Assembly: GCA_937864465.1 (NCBI GenBank)
Contig: CALMJU010000092.1
Span: 1-39,467 of the forward strand
Length of the DNA stretch: 39,467 bases
Source: an uncultured Acidobacteriota bacterium
Lineage (GTDB): Bacteria; Acidobacteriota; Polarisedimenticolia; Polarisedimenticolales; JAIQFR01
Direction: 5' to 3'
Positions within the stretch are counted from its first letter, which is position 1; the number at the start of each line of letters is the position of its first letter. The position numbers and the translations under genes were made by a program. The notes under the pieces are model-generated. The model worked only from the letters and a program-made list of their open reading frames with translations, was not told the DNA's origin and searched no databases. This document shows positions 30,200 through 38,087 of the stretch, in pieces.

Positions 30200-31576
30200 T
30201 CAGCTCCGGGCGAAGGTGTCGCGGAGCAGATCCCGGAACGGCTCGTACTCGGTGGTCATCCGGGCGAACCGCTCCGGCTTCCCCTCGAGCCCGCGGAGGC
30301 TTGGCGGGACTTCGGGGTCCAAGCCGATCAGGGCCTGGATCTCCTCCGGGAACTTCGCGGGGTGGGCCGTCTCGACCGACACCGACAGCGGCTCCGGCCC
30401 CGGCCCACGCCCCTCCAGGAACCGGCGGAGCCCGGCCCAGCCGACGGCCCCGTGCGGCTCGAGGAGCAGCCGGTGCAGCCTCCACGCCTCTCGGATCGTC
30501 TCCCGGGTCTCCTCGTCGGTGACGCCGACGGCGAAGATGTCGCGCCGGAGCCTCGCGAGGTCCGGCATCTCGAGGATCCTGCCGGTCTCGTCCATGAACC
30601 CCCCGTAGACGTCCACGAGGCGGGCCAAGTTCGACGGGTGCCCGACGTTCATCGCGTTCGAGATGCAGACGCGGCTCGGGACGATCTTCTCGTAGACGCC
30701 GGTCTCCACGAACCGCGGCACCTCGTCGTTCGAGTTCGTCGCGACGACCAGCCGCTCGATCGGAACGCCGAGCCTCCCCGCGATCACGGCGCCCATCATG
30801 TCGCCGAAGTTCCCGGAGGGGACCGAGAAGACGATCGGCTCCATCTCGGCCGCCTTCGCGAGCCTCGCGTAGGCGTAGACGTAGTACACCGCCTGCGGGA
30901 GCAGCCGGCCGATGTTGATCGAGTTGGCCGAGGAGAGACGGATCGCCGAGAGATCGGGGTCCGCGAACGCCCGCTTGACCATCGCCTGGCAGTCGTCGAA
31001 CTTCCCGTCGACGGCGATCGTCGTGACGTTGCCGCCGAGGGTCGTCATCTGCTTCCGCTGCCGGGCGCTCACCTCGTCGATCGGGAAGAGGACCACGACG
31101 CGCACACGCTCGACGCCGTGGTAGGCGTGGGCGACCGCGCTGCCGGTGTCGCCCGACGTCGCGGTGAGGATGACGAGCTCCGAAGAATCGTCCTCCATGA
31201 AGACGCCCATCCACCGGGCCATCATCCGGGCCGCGAAGTCCTTGAAGGATGCCGTCGGGCCTCGGTCGAGGCGCAGGACGTGCGCGCGCCCCGCGACCGG
31301 CTCGATCGGGACCTCGAAGCCGTAGGCGTCCTCGCAGAGCTCTCGCAGGCGCCCCTCGTCGATCGATCCCCTCGTGAAGCGCTCGAGGACGAAGTGGGCG
31401 ATCTCGGGATAGCTCCGCTCCGCGAGGGCCTCGATCTGCTTCGGAAGCATCTCGGGATACGTCTCGGGCATGAACAGGCCGCGGTCCGCGGCCTGCCCCT
31501 GGAGGAGCGCCTCGCGCAGCGTGGCCCGCGGGACTCTCCGGTTCGTGCTGTAGTAGCGGACCGTCTCGGAAGGCAT
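30200..31576 (-). CDS. thrC: Threonine synthase
   Basis: A 458-aa fold-type II PLP enzyme that converts O-phosphohomoserine to threonine. VRYYSTNRRVPRATLREALL is the class-typical N-terminus, the PLP lysine is Lys112 in PTASFKDFAAR, and ATSGDTGSAVAHAY is the SGDTG phosphate-binding loop. The long form with VPSGNFGDMMGAVIA and ISNAMNVGHPSN matches the bacterial/fungal type II synthases. ATG 31576 has GGGGAG nine bases upstream; ATG 31597 is an alternative without SD. It is divergent from the gamma-synthase-type gene, and the ApgM gene follows on the same strand further right. Confidence 0.95.
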   Translation of the reverse strand: MPSETVRYYSTNRRVPRATLREALLQGQAADRGLFMPETYPEMLPKQIEALAERSYPEIAHFVLERFTRGSIDEGRLRELCEDAYGFEVPIEPVAGRAHVLRLDRGPTASFKDFAARMMARWMGVFMEDDSSELVILTATSGDTGSAVAHAYHGVERVRVVVLFPIDEVSARQRKQMTTLGGNVTTIAVDGKFDDCQAMVKRAFADPDLSAIRLSSANSINIGRLLPQAVYYVYAYARLAKAAEMEPIVFSVPSGNFGDMMGAVIAGRLGVPIERLVVATNSNDEVPRFVETGVYEKIVPSRVCISNAMNVGHPSNLARLVDVYGGFMDETGRILEMPDLARLRRDIFAVGVTDEETRETIREAWRLHRLLLEPHGAVGWAGLRRFLEGRGPGPEPLSVSVETAHPAKFPEEIQALIGLDPEVPPSLRGLEGKPERFARMTTEYEPFRDLLRDTFARS

Positions 31577-31679
31577 GAGCGGGTCTCCCCTTCGCATGAT
31601 AGCGCATCCCCGATTGCGGACCGGATCGCTCCGGAAACCCGCGTCCTGCGGGCGTTCGGCGCGCTGTCCGCCGTTTCTC

Positions 31680-31740
31680 GAATGGTGTATGGTTCCATTC
31701 CAGAGAGCACGGTTGCCATGCGCGCTTCGGCGCGGGAGGT
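31680..31740 (+). promoter_or_regulatory. Candidate operator and leader hairpin between thrC and the gamma-synthase-type gene
   Basis: GAATGG (31680-31685) and CCATTC (31695-31700) form an inverted repeat with a nine-base spacer in the divergent intergenic region. Further on, a five-base-pair hairpin with a cUUCGg tetraloop (31721-31734) ends at the GGGAGG SD (31734-31739). The first may bind a dimeric regulator; the second may tune translation. Both roles are inferred. Confidence 0.4.
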
Positions 31741-31745
31741 CGGTC

Positions 31746-33170
31746 ATGTACGGCGGAGACGTTCCGATCACGCCCGGGATGCGGCGATACATCGAGAAGA
31801 ACGACGAGTACCTGGCCCGGAGATCCCGGTACATCCGCGACGTCGTGAAGAAGTGGCGGTTCGACACGATCGCGGTGCACGGCCTCTACTCGGTGGAGGA
31901 AGCCATCGAGGACTACCAGGGCGCGATCATCGAGCCGGTGTTCCTGAGCGCGTCGCAGGCCTATCGCGATTCCGACGAGATGGCCGCGGCGCTCGCCTAC
32001 CTGATCCCGACCTGGTGCTATTCGAGGATCGCCAACCCGTCGACCTACTACTACGAGTGGACGCTCGCCCTCCTCGAGGGATACGGCTTCGACGGCGAGA
32101 CGTCGGCCTGCTCCACCTCCTCGGGAATGGCGGCGATCATGACGGCGGTCCAGCCGTTCCTGATGCACATCCGCCACGACCCGGGCGAGCGGCGCAACTT
32201 CCTCGCGACGGCCCAGTGCTACGGAGGAACGTTCCAGCAGTTCAACGTGAGGCTCGCCCAGGAGCGGGACGTCGAGTGCCGGTGGATCCAGGACCCGACG
32301 TCCGTCGACGAGTGGGCGTCGAAGATCGACGAGAACACGCGCTTCCTGTACGGCGAGCTGCCGAGCAACCCCCAGCAGGGATTCTTCGACATCCGGGCGG
32401 TGGCCGATCTCGCCCACTCCCGCAACCTGCCGCTCATCGTGGACTCGACGGTCGCGACCCCCGCACTGCTCCGCCCGATCCAGCACGGCGCGGACATCGT
32501 CGTGCAGTCCGCGACGAAGACCCTCACGTCGAGCGGGTTCGGGATCTGCGGCGCCGTCATCGCGAGGAAGGGGCTCGCGACCTCCATCCCGAACGAGGAT
32601 CTCAAGAAGGACTTCGCCCTCTACATCAAGTACCTTCCGAACCGCGACTACGGCCCGAACCTGCACCCGATGCAGGCGATCCTCACGCTGAACGACATGC
32701 GGACGCTGCGCTCGAAGATGGATCTCATGAGCCGCAGCACGATGGCCGTCGCGGAGTTCCTGCAGCGCCACCCGATGGTCGAGAGCGTCGAGTACCTCGG
32801 GCTTCCGAACCACCCGCTCCACGATCTCGCGAGCCGGTACATGTGGCTCGTGGACGCCGAGCACGACGAGCTGTACCGGAAGCCGGTCAACCGCTACGGC
32901 CACCTGATGTCGTTCTGCGTCCGGGGCGGGGCGGAGCACGCGCGCAAGTTCTTCGACGGGCTGCAGCGGATCTGGAGGGCGACCGACCTCGGCCGCATCA
33001 AGAGCGTCGCCACGATCCCGGCGATCTCCACGCACCAGCAGCAGGGCGAGGAGGGGCGGAAGCTGGCCGGGATCCCGCCGAACCTCGTGCGCCTGTGCGT
33101 CGGCGCCGAGCATCCCGACGACGTGATCGCGGACCTGGATCAGGCGCTCGCGGGCGTGAAGCGGAAGTAG
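31746..33170 (+). CDS. Cys/Met-metabolism PLP enzyme (cystathionine gamma-synthase / O-acylhomoserine sulfhydrylase type)
   Basis: A 474-aa fold-type I enzyme. The PLP lysine is Lys258 in VVQSATKTLTSSGFG, and WCYSRIANPST, the TSSGMAAIMTAV helix start and LYGELPSNPQQGFFDI are family landmarks. It is about 80 residues longer than E. coli MetB, with an N-terminal extension of about 35 charged residues (RRYIEKNDEYLARRSRYIRD) and an insertion before the C-terminal domain. Family members use O-acyl- or O-phosphohomoserine with cysteine or sulfide, or act as lyases. The neighbouring threonine synthase and putative homoserine kinase favour a homoserine-derived substrate. ATG 31746 follows GGGAGG. Confidence 0.88.
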   Translation: MYGGDVPITPGMRRYIEKNDEYLARRSRYIRDVVKKWRFDTIAVHGLYSVEEAIEDYQGAIIEPVFLSASQAYRDSDEMAAALAYLIPTWCYSRIANPSTYYYEWTLALLEGYGFDGETSACSTSSGMAAIMTAVQPFLMHIRHDPGERRNFLATAQCYGGTFQQFNVRLAQERDVECRWIQDPTSVDEWASKIDENTRFLYGELPSNPQQGFFDIRAVADLAHSRNLPLIVDSTVATPALLRPIQHGADIVVQSATKTLTSSGFGICGAVIARKGLATSIPNEDLKKDFALYIKYLPNRDYGPNLHPMQAILTLNDMRTLRSKMDLMSRSTMAVAEFLQRHPMVESVEYLGLPNHPLHDLASRYMWLVDAEHDELYRKPVNRYGHLMSFCVRGGAEHARKFFDGLQRIWRATDLGRIKSVATIPAISTHQQQGEEGRKLAGIPPNLVRLCVGAEHPDDVIADLDQALAGVKRK

Positions 33171-33212
33171 GACGCCGGGCGGGCGATCCGTGCCGGCCCG
33201 CCCGCGCTCCCG

Positions 33213-34400
33213 TCATCCCCGGACGAAGCTCTCCATGAGGGCCCAGCCCGGGTCCACCCGGAAGCCGGTGCGGGCCGCCTCGGCCTCGGTGAAGCGGGCG
33301 CCGCCGCCCCGCGCGACGCCGCTCCCGGCAAAGGCGAAGGGAGGGGGCTCGGCCGAGTGCCCGCGCGTCGTGCAGGGGGTCGGGTGGTCCGCGGCGACGA
33401 GAATCCGCCAGGCGGGGAATCCACGGAGCTTGTCGAGCAGCGGTCCGACGATCGCCTCGTCGATCCTCTCGAGCGCGCGGATCTTCTCCTCGGCACTCCC
33501 CATGTGGGCCGCCTCGTCGGCCGCCTCGACGTGGACCACGACGAGGTCGAGCTCCTCGAGGGCCCGGACCGCGGCCTCCCCCTTTTCCGCGTAGTTCGTG
33601 TCGATGTAGCCGGTCGCCCCCGGGACCTCGAGGAGACGCATCCCCATCAGGCGCGCCATGCCCCGCAGGATGTCCACTCCCGTGATCACGGCGCCCGAGG
33701 GGCCGTAGCGGGAGGCGAGGCTCTCGAACGGGACGGGACGGCCCTGGCCCCACAGCCAGATCCCGGTCACCGGATCCTTCCCCCGCTCCCTGCGGCGCCG
33801 GTTGACCGGGTGGTCCGCGACCAGGGCCGCCGCGGCGCCCGTGATCCTCGCGACGCGCGCGGCGCCCTCCCCCTCCGGGGCGTGGGCCGCGACCTCCCGG
33901 CCGAGGATGTCGTGGGGGGGCGCGCAGCGGAGCGAGAGGGACCCGGCTCCCGAGAGGAGCATCAGGTTGCGGTAGGTGACGCCCGTGTGGAACTCGCACC
34001 CCTCCCCGCCGAGCGCCGCGTTCAGGTCGGCGACGAGCGCGTCCGCCTCCTCCTGCGAGATGTGCCCGGCCGTGTTGTCCTTCATCTTCCCGTCGAGGAC
34101 GGTGACGAAGTTGCACCGGAAGATCATCTGGTCCGGGCGCACCGCGAGGCCCTTCGCGGCCGCCTCGATCGGCGCGCGGCCGGAGTAGTAGCGGTGCGGG
34201 TCGTAGCCGAGCACGGACAGGGTTCCGACGTCGGTCCCAGGCGTGAACCCTTCGGGGATCGTCACCGCGCGGCCGAGCCGCCCGTTCTCCGCCACCCAGT
34301 CCATGTTCGGGATCCGCGCCGCCTCGAGGGGGGTGCGGCCCCCGAGCTGCGGAAGCGCCTCGTCGGCCGCCCCGTCGGGCAAAACGATCGCGTATTTCAT
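33213..34400 (-). CDS. ApgM-family protein: cofactor-independent phosphoglycerate mutase or proposed homoserine kinase
   Basis: A 395-aa alkaline-phosphatase-superfamily protein of the archaeal-type mutase family: MKYAIVLPDGAADE, FTPGTDVGTLSVLGYDP (metal and Ser/Thr nucleophile region), then VVHVEAADEAAHMG and AADHPTPCTTRGHS with the metal-binding His and Asp residues. One branch of this family is annotated as a proposed homoserine kinase because it occurs next to threonine genes where ThrB is missing. Here it lies 1.6 kb from thrC with only the gamma-synthase-type gene between, and no ThrB is in the window. ATG 34400 gives the usual family N-terminus; TTGGCG-N18-TAATGT ends eight bases before it. 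ATG 34412 is an alternative. Confidence 0.85.
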   Translation of the reverse strand: MKYAIVLPDGAADEALPQLGGRTPLEAARIPNMDWVAENGRLGRAVTIPEGFTPGTDVGTLSVLGYDPHRYYSGRAPIEAAAKGLAVRPDQMIFRCNFVTVLDGKMKDNTAGHISQEEADALVADLNAALGGEGCEFHTGVTYRNLMLLSGAGSLSLRCAPPHDILGREVAAHAPEGEGAARVARITGAAAALVADHPVNRRRRERGKDPVTGIWLWGQGRPVPFESLASRYGPSGAVITGVDILRGMARLMGMRLLEVPGATGYIDTNYAEKGEAAVRALEELDLVVVHVEAADEAAHMGSAEEKIRALERIDEAIVGPLLDKLRGFPAWRILVAADHPTPCTTRGHSAEPPPFAFAGSGVARGGGARFTEAEAARTGFRVDPGWALMESFVRG

Positions 34401-34534
34401 GGGGTCAGACATTACCAGCGTTACGTTTCGGCCGCCAAGGCGAGCGCCTGGCTCCAGTCGGCAGAAAGAATCCCTCGAGACCGGAAAGGAACAACGACGA
34501 CGCCGGCTTCAAGACGGAGCCAGCCAGACGCGAA

Positions 34535-35134
34535 TCACTTCGCCTCCGTCTCTGGAACCTTTGCAGGGGCCGACTCGATCTTGATCCGTCCGGTTGAAGA
34601 ACCAAAACGGCGGTGCCGGTATTCCGCCAAGGCCAGATGGCTCTGGTCAGCCTGGTAACCCAGAAACAGGGCCACTGCCAGCGTCGCGAGGGTTGCCGCA
34701 CAGCGGTAGGATTCGTGGGCCCAGACAAGGAGACTTGCCGCCAGCGCGAAGAGTGAAGCCGAGGTCCGCGACTCGAAGAAGAAGGTGAGGGCAAGTTCGC
34801 CGACGTAAGGGTTCTTCGCCGCATCGAGATGATCCACGTACTTGTCCCACTCGACTTCGTACTCGTCATCGCTGATCCCGATGCGTCGAGCCTGCCGACG
34901 GTCGAGTAGCCGCGCCTCGACCCACCCGATGAACGACCGCAAGACACCGCCGAAAAACGCGGCCGCGATGAGCGCCACGAATGCGAACTGCCACTCTCCT
35001 TCCGGCAGGCGCTTGAGTCCGTCCTTCAGAGCGCCCTCGGACAGAAAACGGTCGAGAGCCATCCACACCGATGCGGCAAGCACGAATCCCGGAATCAGGA
35101 CGCTGATGAGACGATCGAATCCGAGCGCTTGCAT
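34535..35134 (-). CDS. Membrane protein of unknown function downstream of hsdM
   Basis: A 199-aa protein with predicted helices at ~9-28 (LISVLIPGFVLAASVWMAL) and ~48-68, a charged cytosolic stretch with many Arg/Asp residues (LLDRRQARRIGISDDEYEVE), then two more hydrophobic segments at ~128-160. I do not recognise the family. GGAGG seven bases upstream supports ATG 35134, and the gene begins 21 bases after the hsdM stop, so it is probably cotranscribed with hsdM in the position where hsdS or hsdR is usual. It could be an accessory membrane component of the defence locus or an unrelated passenger. Confidence 0.7.
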   Translation of the reverse strand: MQALGFDRLISVLIPGFVLAASVWMALDRFLSEGALKDGLKRLPEGEWQFAFVALIAAAFFGGVLRSFIGWVEARLLDRRQARRIGISDDEYEVEWDKYVDHLDAAKNPYVGELALTFFFESRTSASLFALAASLLVWAHESYRCAATLATLAVALFLGYQADQSHLALAEYRHRRFGSSTGRIKIESAPAKVPETEAK

Positions 35135-35155
35135 CGCTTGACCTCCGCTCCCGTG

Positions 35156-36700
35156 CTACGGGCTTCCGGTTCTCAGCACCGCGAGCGCCTCGGCGATCTC
35201 CTTCCCTTTCTGCTCGATGAGATCGAGAAGCTCCTCCGGGGTTCGCGCGTCCTCTTCCCCTCGCGCGTTCGGGTTCACGGCCTTCAGGTCGTAGCCCCTC
35301 CTCTCGATCTCCTCGCGCGGCACGGTCCAGCTCCGCTCGCCTTCCGCGCGCTCCGGCAGCAACCTGAAGAACTCCTCGAAATGCGAGAGGGTCAGCGGCG
35401 TCCTCTTCCCGACCTTGACGCCCGACAGGTCGTAGTACCAGGTCCTCGCCGTGGGCCCCGTCTTGTCGAAGAACAAGAGGTTCGTCTTCACTCCGGCCCC
35501 CGCGGCCGTGAAGACGCCGGGCGGCAGGCTGACGATGCACCAGAGGTCGCACTCGTCGAGCAGCTTCCGCTTGGTCTGCACGAACGCGGTCTCCGTCGTG
35601 CGGAAGAGAACCCCCTCGTCGAGCACGATCCCGCAGCGACCTCCGGTCCGCAGGCTGTCCACGACGTGCTGAAGGAACAGTACCTGCGTCGCCCCGGTCT
35701 TGTACGCAAAGCGGGTCTGCGCCTCCTTCCCTTCCTTCCCCCCGAAGGGCGGGTTCATCAGGATGACGTCGAAGAGGGCCGGGGCGCCCTCGAAGAGTCC
35801 CCCGTAGATCTCGGACCCCGTCAGCGTGTTGCCGTGCCAGACGTGAGGCTCGTCGATCTCGTGAAGCACGAGGTTCGCGAGCGCGATCGGGTAGATGGCG
35901 TTGTCCTTCTCCCGGCCGAAGAACGTCCGGCGCTTGAGCGTCTCCAACTGATCGGCCGCCGCGATCCTCGAATTCCCAGGGCCCGCCATGTGCTCATACG
36001 CCTGCGCGAGGAATCCGCCGGTCCCGCAGCCCGGGTCATATACCGTCTCGCCCATCTTCGGGTCCACGACCCGCACCATCGCTCGGATCACCTCTCGCGG
36101 CGTGAAGAACTGCCCCCCGTCGTTCCCCTTCTCCCCCATTTTGAGCAGAAGCCCTTCGTAAATCTGGGAAAGCGTGAACACGTGGGTCGGGTCCACCGCC
36201 TCCGCGCTGATCTCGTGGACCTTGTCGAGGACGTCGAGGAAGTTCCTCTCGGTGTCGATCCTCGTCCGCTCCACGCCGGACATGATCTCGGAAATGACTT
36301 TCTGCCGCGGCGTCGCGCCGGGCTTCTCCTCGAGCCCGCGAAGATACGGGAGCAGCCCTTCGTGCAGGAACCCGAAGAACGCCCCGAGCGACCCTTCTTG
36401 AAGCTCCCGTCGCTTGGGGCCGTCCGGCGCCGCCCAGTCGCGCCACCGGTACGGCGCCTCGAGCGAGGGCCGGAACTCGACTCCCAGGGCCTCCGCCGCT
36501 TCGCGCTCCCGTGCCTCCCGCTCGTCCAGGATCCGAAGAAACAGGATCCACGTCAGCTCCGGCACGTATTGCAGCGCGCCGGCGCAATTCGAGCGCCGCA
36601 TGATGTCGCAGATCGATTTGACGGCCCCGTTCAGGGACTGCTGCGTGGACAGTCGCTTTCCGTTCGGCTTGAATTGTGTTCTTCGTGAGGACCGGGACAT
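35156..36700 (-). CDS. hsdM: Type I restriction-modification system, DNA methyltransferase subunit HsdM
   Basis: A 514-aa N6-adenine methyltransferase. The N-terminal HsdM_N domain (AVKSICDIMRRSNCAGALQY, LTWILFLRILDE) is followed by FFTPREVIRAMV, the SAM-binding motif I DPGCGTGGFLAQAY and the catalytic motif IV NPPFGGKEG, then a C-terminal helical tail that would contact HsdS. Length and motifs are intact. It needs HsdS for target recognition; hsdS here lies about 1.4 kb upstream on the same strand, beyond three genes read the other way. ATG 36700 is preceded by GGAG directly adjacent, a weak SD, with TAGGGT nine bases before the start. Confidence 0.95.
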   Translation of the reverse strand: MSRSSRRTQFKPNGKRLSTQQSLNGAVKSICDIMRRSNCAGALQYVPELTWILFLRILDEREAREREAAEALGVEFRPSLEAPYRWRDWAAPDGPKRRELQEGSLGAFFGFLHEGLLPYLRGLEEKPGATPRQKVISEIMSGVERTRIDTERNFLDVLDKVHEISAEAVDPTHVFTLSQIYEGLLLKMGEKGNDGGQFFTPREVIRAMVRVVDPKMGETVYDPGCGTGGFLAQAYEHMAGPGNSRIAAADQLETLKRRTFFGREKDNAIYPIALANLVLHEIDEPHVWHGNTLTGSEIYGGLFEGAPALFDVILMNPPFGGKEGKEAQTRFAYKTGATQVLFLQHVVDSLRTGGRCGIVLDEGVLFRTTETAFVQTKRKLLDECDLWCIVSLPPGVFTAAGAGVKTNLLFFDKTGPTARTWYYDLSGVKVGKRTPLTLSHFEEFFRLLPERAEGERSWTVPREEIERRGYDLKAVNPNARGEEDARTPEELLDLIEQKGKEIAEALAVLRTGSP

Positions 36701-36824
36701 CTCCGGCGCACCCTATGGACTCTCGGATTCGTTGCGGATCCGTCGGCGGCGCGACGATGCGACGCCGCCCGGGCGGCCAAGGTTAGGACGGTTCGAGGCG
36801 AAAGTCGAGACGGCGGAGCACAGG

Positions 36825-36853
36825 TTGGATGGGAGTGAATAGGGCGCTATGAT
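36825..36853 (+). promoter_or_regulatory. Promoter placing transcription at the start codon of the 65-aa gene
   Basis: TTGGAT (36825-36830), 17 bases, TATGAT (36848-36853), then seven bases and ATG 36861. Both boxes match the consensus well and the expected transcription start coincides with the ATG, so the mRNA should be leaderless. Confidence 0.6.
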
Positions 36854-36860
36854 CTTCGCA

Positions 36861-37058
36861 ATGAGCGACTTCCTCTTTGTTCGGCCTTCCTTCCTTTCCG
36901 GCGTGGCCAGGGTTGTTGATCTTTGGGCGGGGTTCGACGACTACGACTTCAGGGAAGACGAACAGGAGGCGGACGCCAGAGCGCTGTTCTCGGACTGGCG
37001 CGTCACGGGCAAAGACATCGCCAGCGCCGCCGCCCTGGGGATCCAAGGGCCCGAATGA
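36861..37058 (+). CDS. Small protein of unknown function in the restriction-modification locus
   Basis: A 65-aa acidic protein: MSDFLFVRPSFLSGVARVVD, then LWAGFDDYDFRE and a C-terminal helix DWRVTGKDIASAAALG. From memory, short proteins of this pattern occur beside defence and restriction genes in other genomes; I cannot verify a family name. The in-frame ATG at 36849 lies inside the -10 box and is rejected. There is no SD; a well-matched promoter ends seven bases before ATG 36861. It is divergent from hsdM. Confidence 0.6.
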   Translation: MSDFLFVRPSFLSGVARVVDLWAGFDDYDFREDEQEADARALFSDWRVTGKDIASAAALGIQGPE

Positions 37059-37316
37059 CCCCACAGCGCCCCAGCGGTTGACAATCCGGAACGGTCCGGC
37101 CGGGGATTCTCGCCGTGTTCCCGACCGGAACCCGGTACGATCCGCCGGACTCGCGGCCGGGTACCGGCACCTCGGCTCGCGGCGGAGGAGGGATTCGTCA
37201 TGTCACGGCACCAGGCGACCGGTCGGGAGGCTCCCCGTGCCCGCGCCCAGGCCCTTGCCTCGGGAGACGGGAACCGGTACGTTAAGAGACGCCACTCCCG
37301 AGGCGTCGAGGGTCCC
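37059..37316. other. Intergenic region inside the restriction-modification locus
   Basis: About 258 bases without a supported gene. It contains a perfect TTGACA at 37078-37083 without a matching -10 at 16-19 bases, TACGAT at 37136-37141 without a -35, and two copies of a GAACC/CCGGTACG-like sequence (near 37128 and 37271). No RNA gene is recognisable. Confidence 0.5.
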
Positions 37317-37562
37317 ATGTTGGACAGGGAACGCGCCTATTTCGCCGCCCACGCTCCCGAGTGGGAGCGTGGCCACCCGGGCGCTTTCGTCGTCGTGAAG
37401 AACGAGCGTCTGGTGGGAACTTACGCATCCATCGAGGAGGCGCTCGCCGCCGGCGCCCACGAGTTCGGCTTGCAGGCTTTCCTCGTCCGCCAGCTCGGCG
37501 TCCCTCCCCTCCAGGTGAGGATCCCGGCACTCACGTTGGGGCTTCTTCGTGCCGATCCTTAA
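37317..37562 (+). CDS. DUF5678-like small protein
   Basis: An 81-aa protein with the fold pattern strand-strand-helix-strand: GAFVVVKNERLVGTYASIEE followed by AHEFGLQAFLVRQL. This is the style of DUF5678, short proteins of unknown role often encoded just before a retropepsin-like protein. ATG 37317 follows GAGGG by four bases; a longer in-frame reading from 37200 lacks conservation. It overlaps the next gene by 14 bases, so the two are coupled. Confidence 0.65.
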   Translation: MLDRERAYFAAHAPEWERGHPGAFVVVKNERLVGTYASIEEALAAGAHEFGLQAFLVRQLGVPPLQVRIPALTLGLLRADP

Positions 37563-38034
37563 CATTCAACTGTCGGGCGGACTCGAGACTCCGGACGGAC
37601 AGCGCGTCGCGCTCCCGTCGCAGGCCGTGCTGCTGCAGCGCGGACCGGTCATCCAGGTCACGGTGGGCGTCGGCCAGGTCGTCGCTCAACAGGTGCTGCA
37701 GCAGGGAGGGCAGCTTCCGCCGCCCGTCACGGGACTGGCGCTGATCGACACGGGGGCCACGACGACCTGCATCGACGAGGAGGCGGCCCAGAAACTGCAG
37801 CTCCCCGCCATCGACGTCGTGACCGTCGCCTCGGCGTCGCATGCATCCACGGAGCGCAACGTCTACCCGATCTCCATCGAGGTCGCGGGCCTTCCGATCG
37901 TCGTCAACGCCCCGCGATCGGTGGGCGCGGAGCTGAAGGCGCAGGGCCTGCTCCTGCTGATCGGCCGAGACGTCCTGCAGTCTTGCGTCCTGGTCTACAA
38001 CGGACCCGCCGGGCAGTTCACGCTGACCCTCTGA
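37549..38034 (+). CDS. Retropepsin-like aspartyl protease
   Basis: A 161-aa all-beta protein with ALIDTGATTTCID, the DTGA active-site motif of retroviral-type aspartic proteases (Asp67), and LLLIGRDVLQSC, the flap-side motif found after it. One such domain per chain means it would act as a homodimer. Bacterial members are mostly uncharacterised; the few studied process specific partner proteins. GTG 37549 overlaps the DUF5678-like gene by 14 bases. The substrate may be encoded nearby, for example the DUF5678-like protein, but nothing shows this directly. Confidence 0.82.
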   Translation: MPILNIQLSGGLETPDGQRVALPSQAVLLQRGPVIQVTVGVGQVVAQQVLQQGGQLPPPVTGLALIDTGATTTCIDEEAAQKLQLPAIDVVTVASASHASTERNVYPISIEVAGLPIVVNAPRSVGAELKAQGLLLLIGRDVLQSCVLVYNGPAGQFTLTL

Positions 38035-38087
38035 GCCTCGCACCCCGCATCGGCCTCGAACCGCACGACCGGCGCCGGCGCGCCGGG

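Noticed and set aside
31577-31745. SAM or other riboswitch before the gamma-synthase-type gene
   Set aside because: Only 169 bases, and none of the conserved SAM riboswitch core segments is present.
37078-37110. Perfect TTGACA as a promoter -35 box
   Set aside because: No acceptable -10 box lies at 16-19 bases; GATTCT is 21 bases away.
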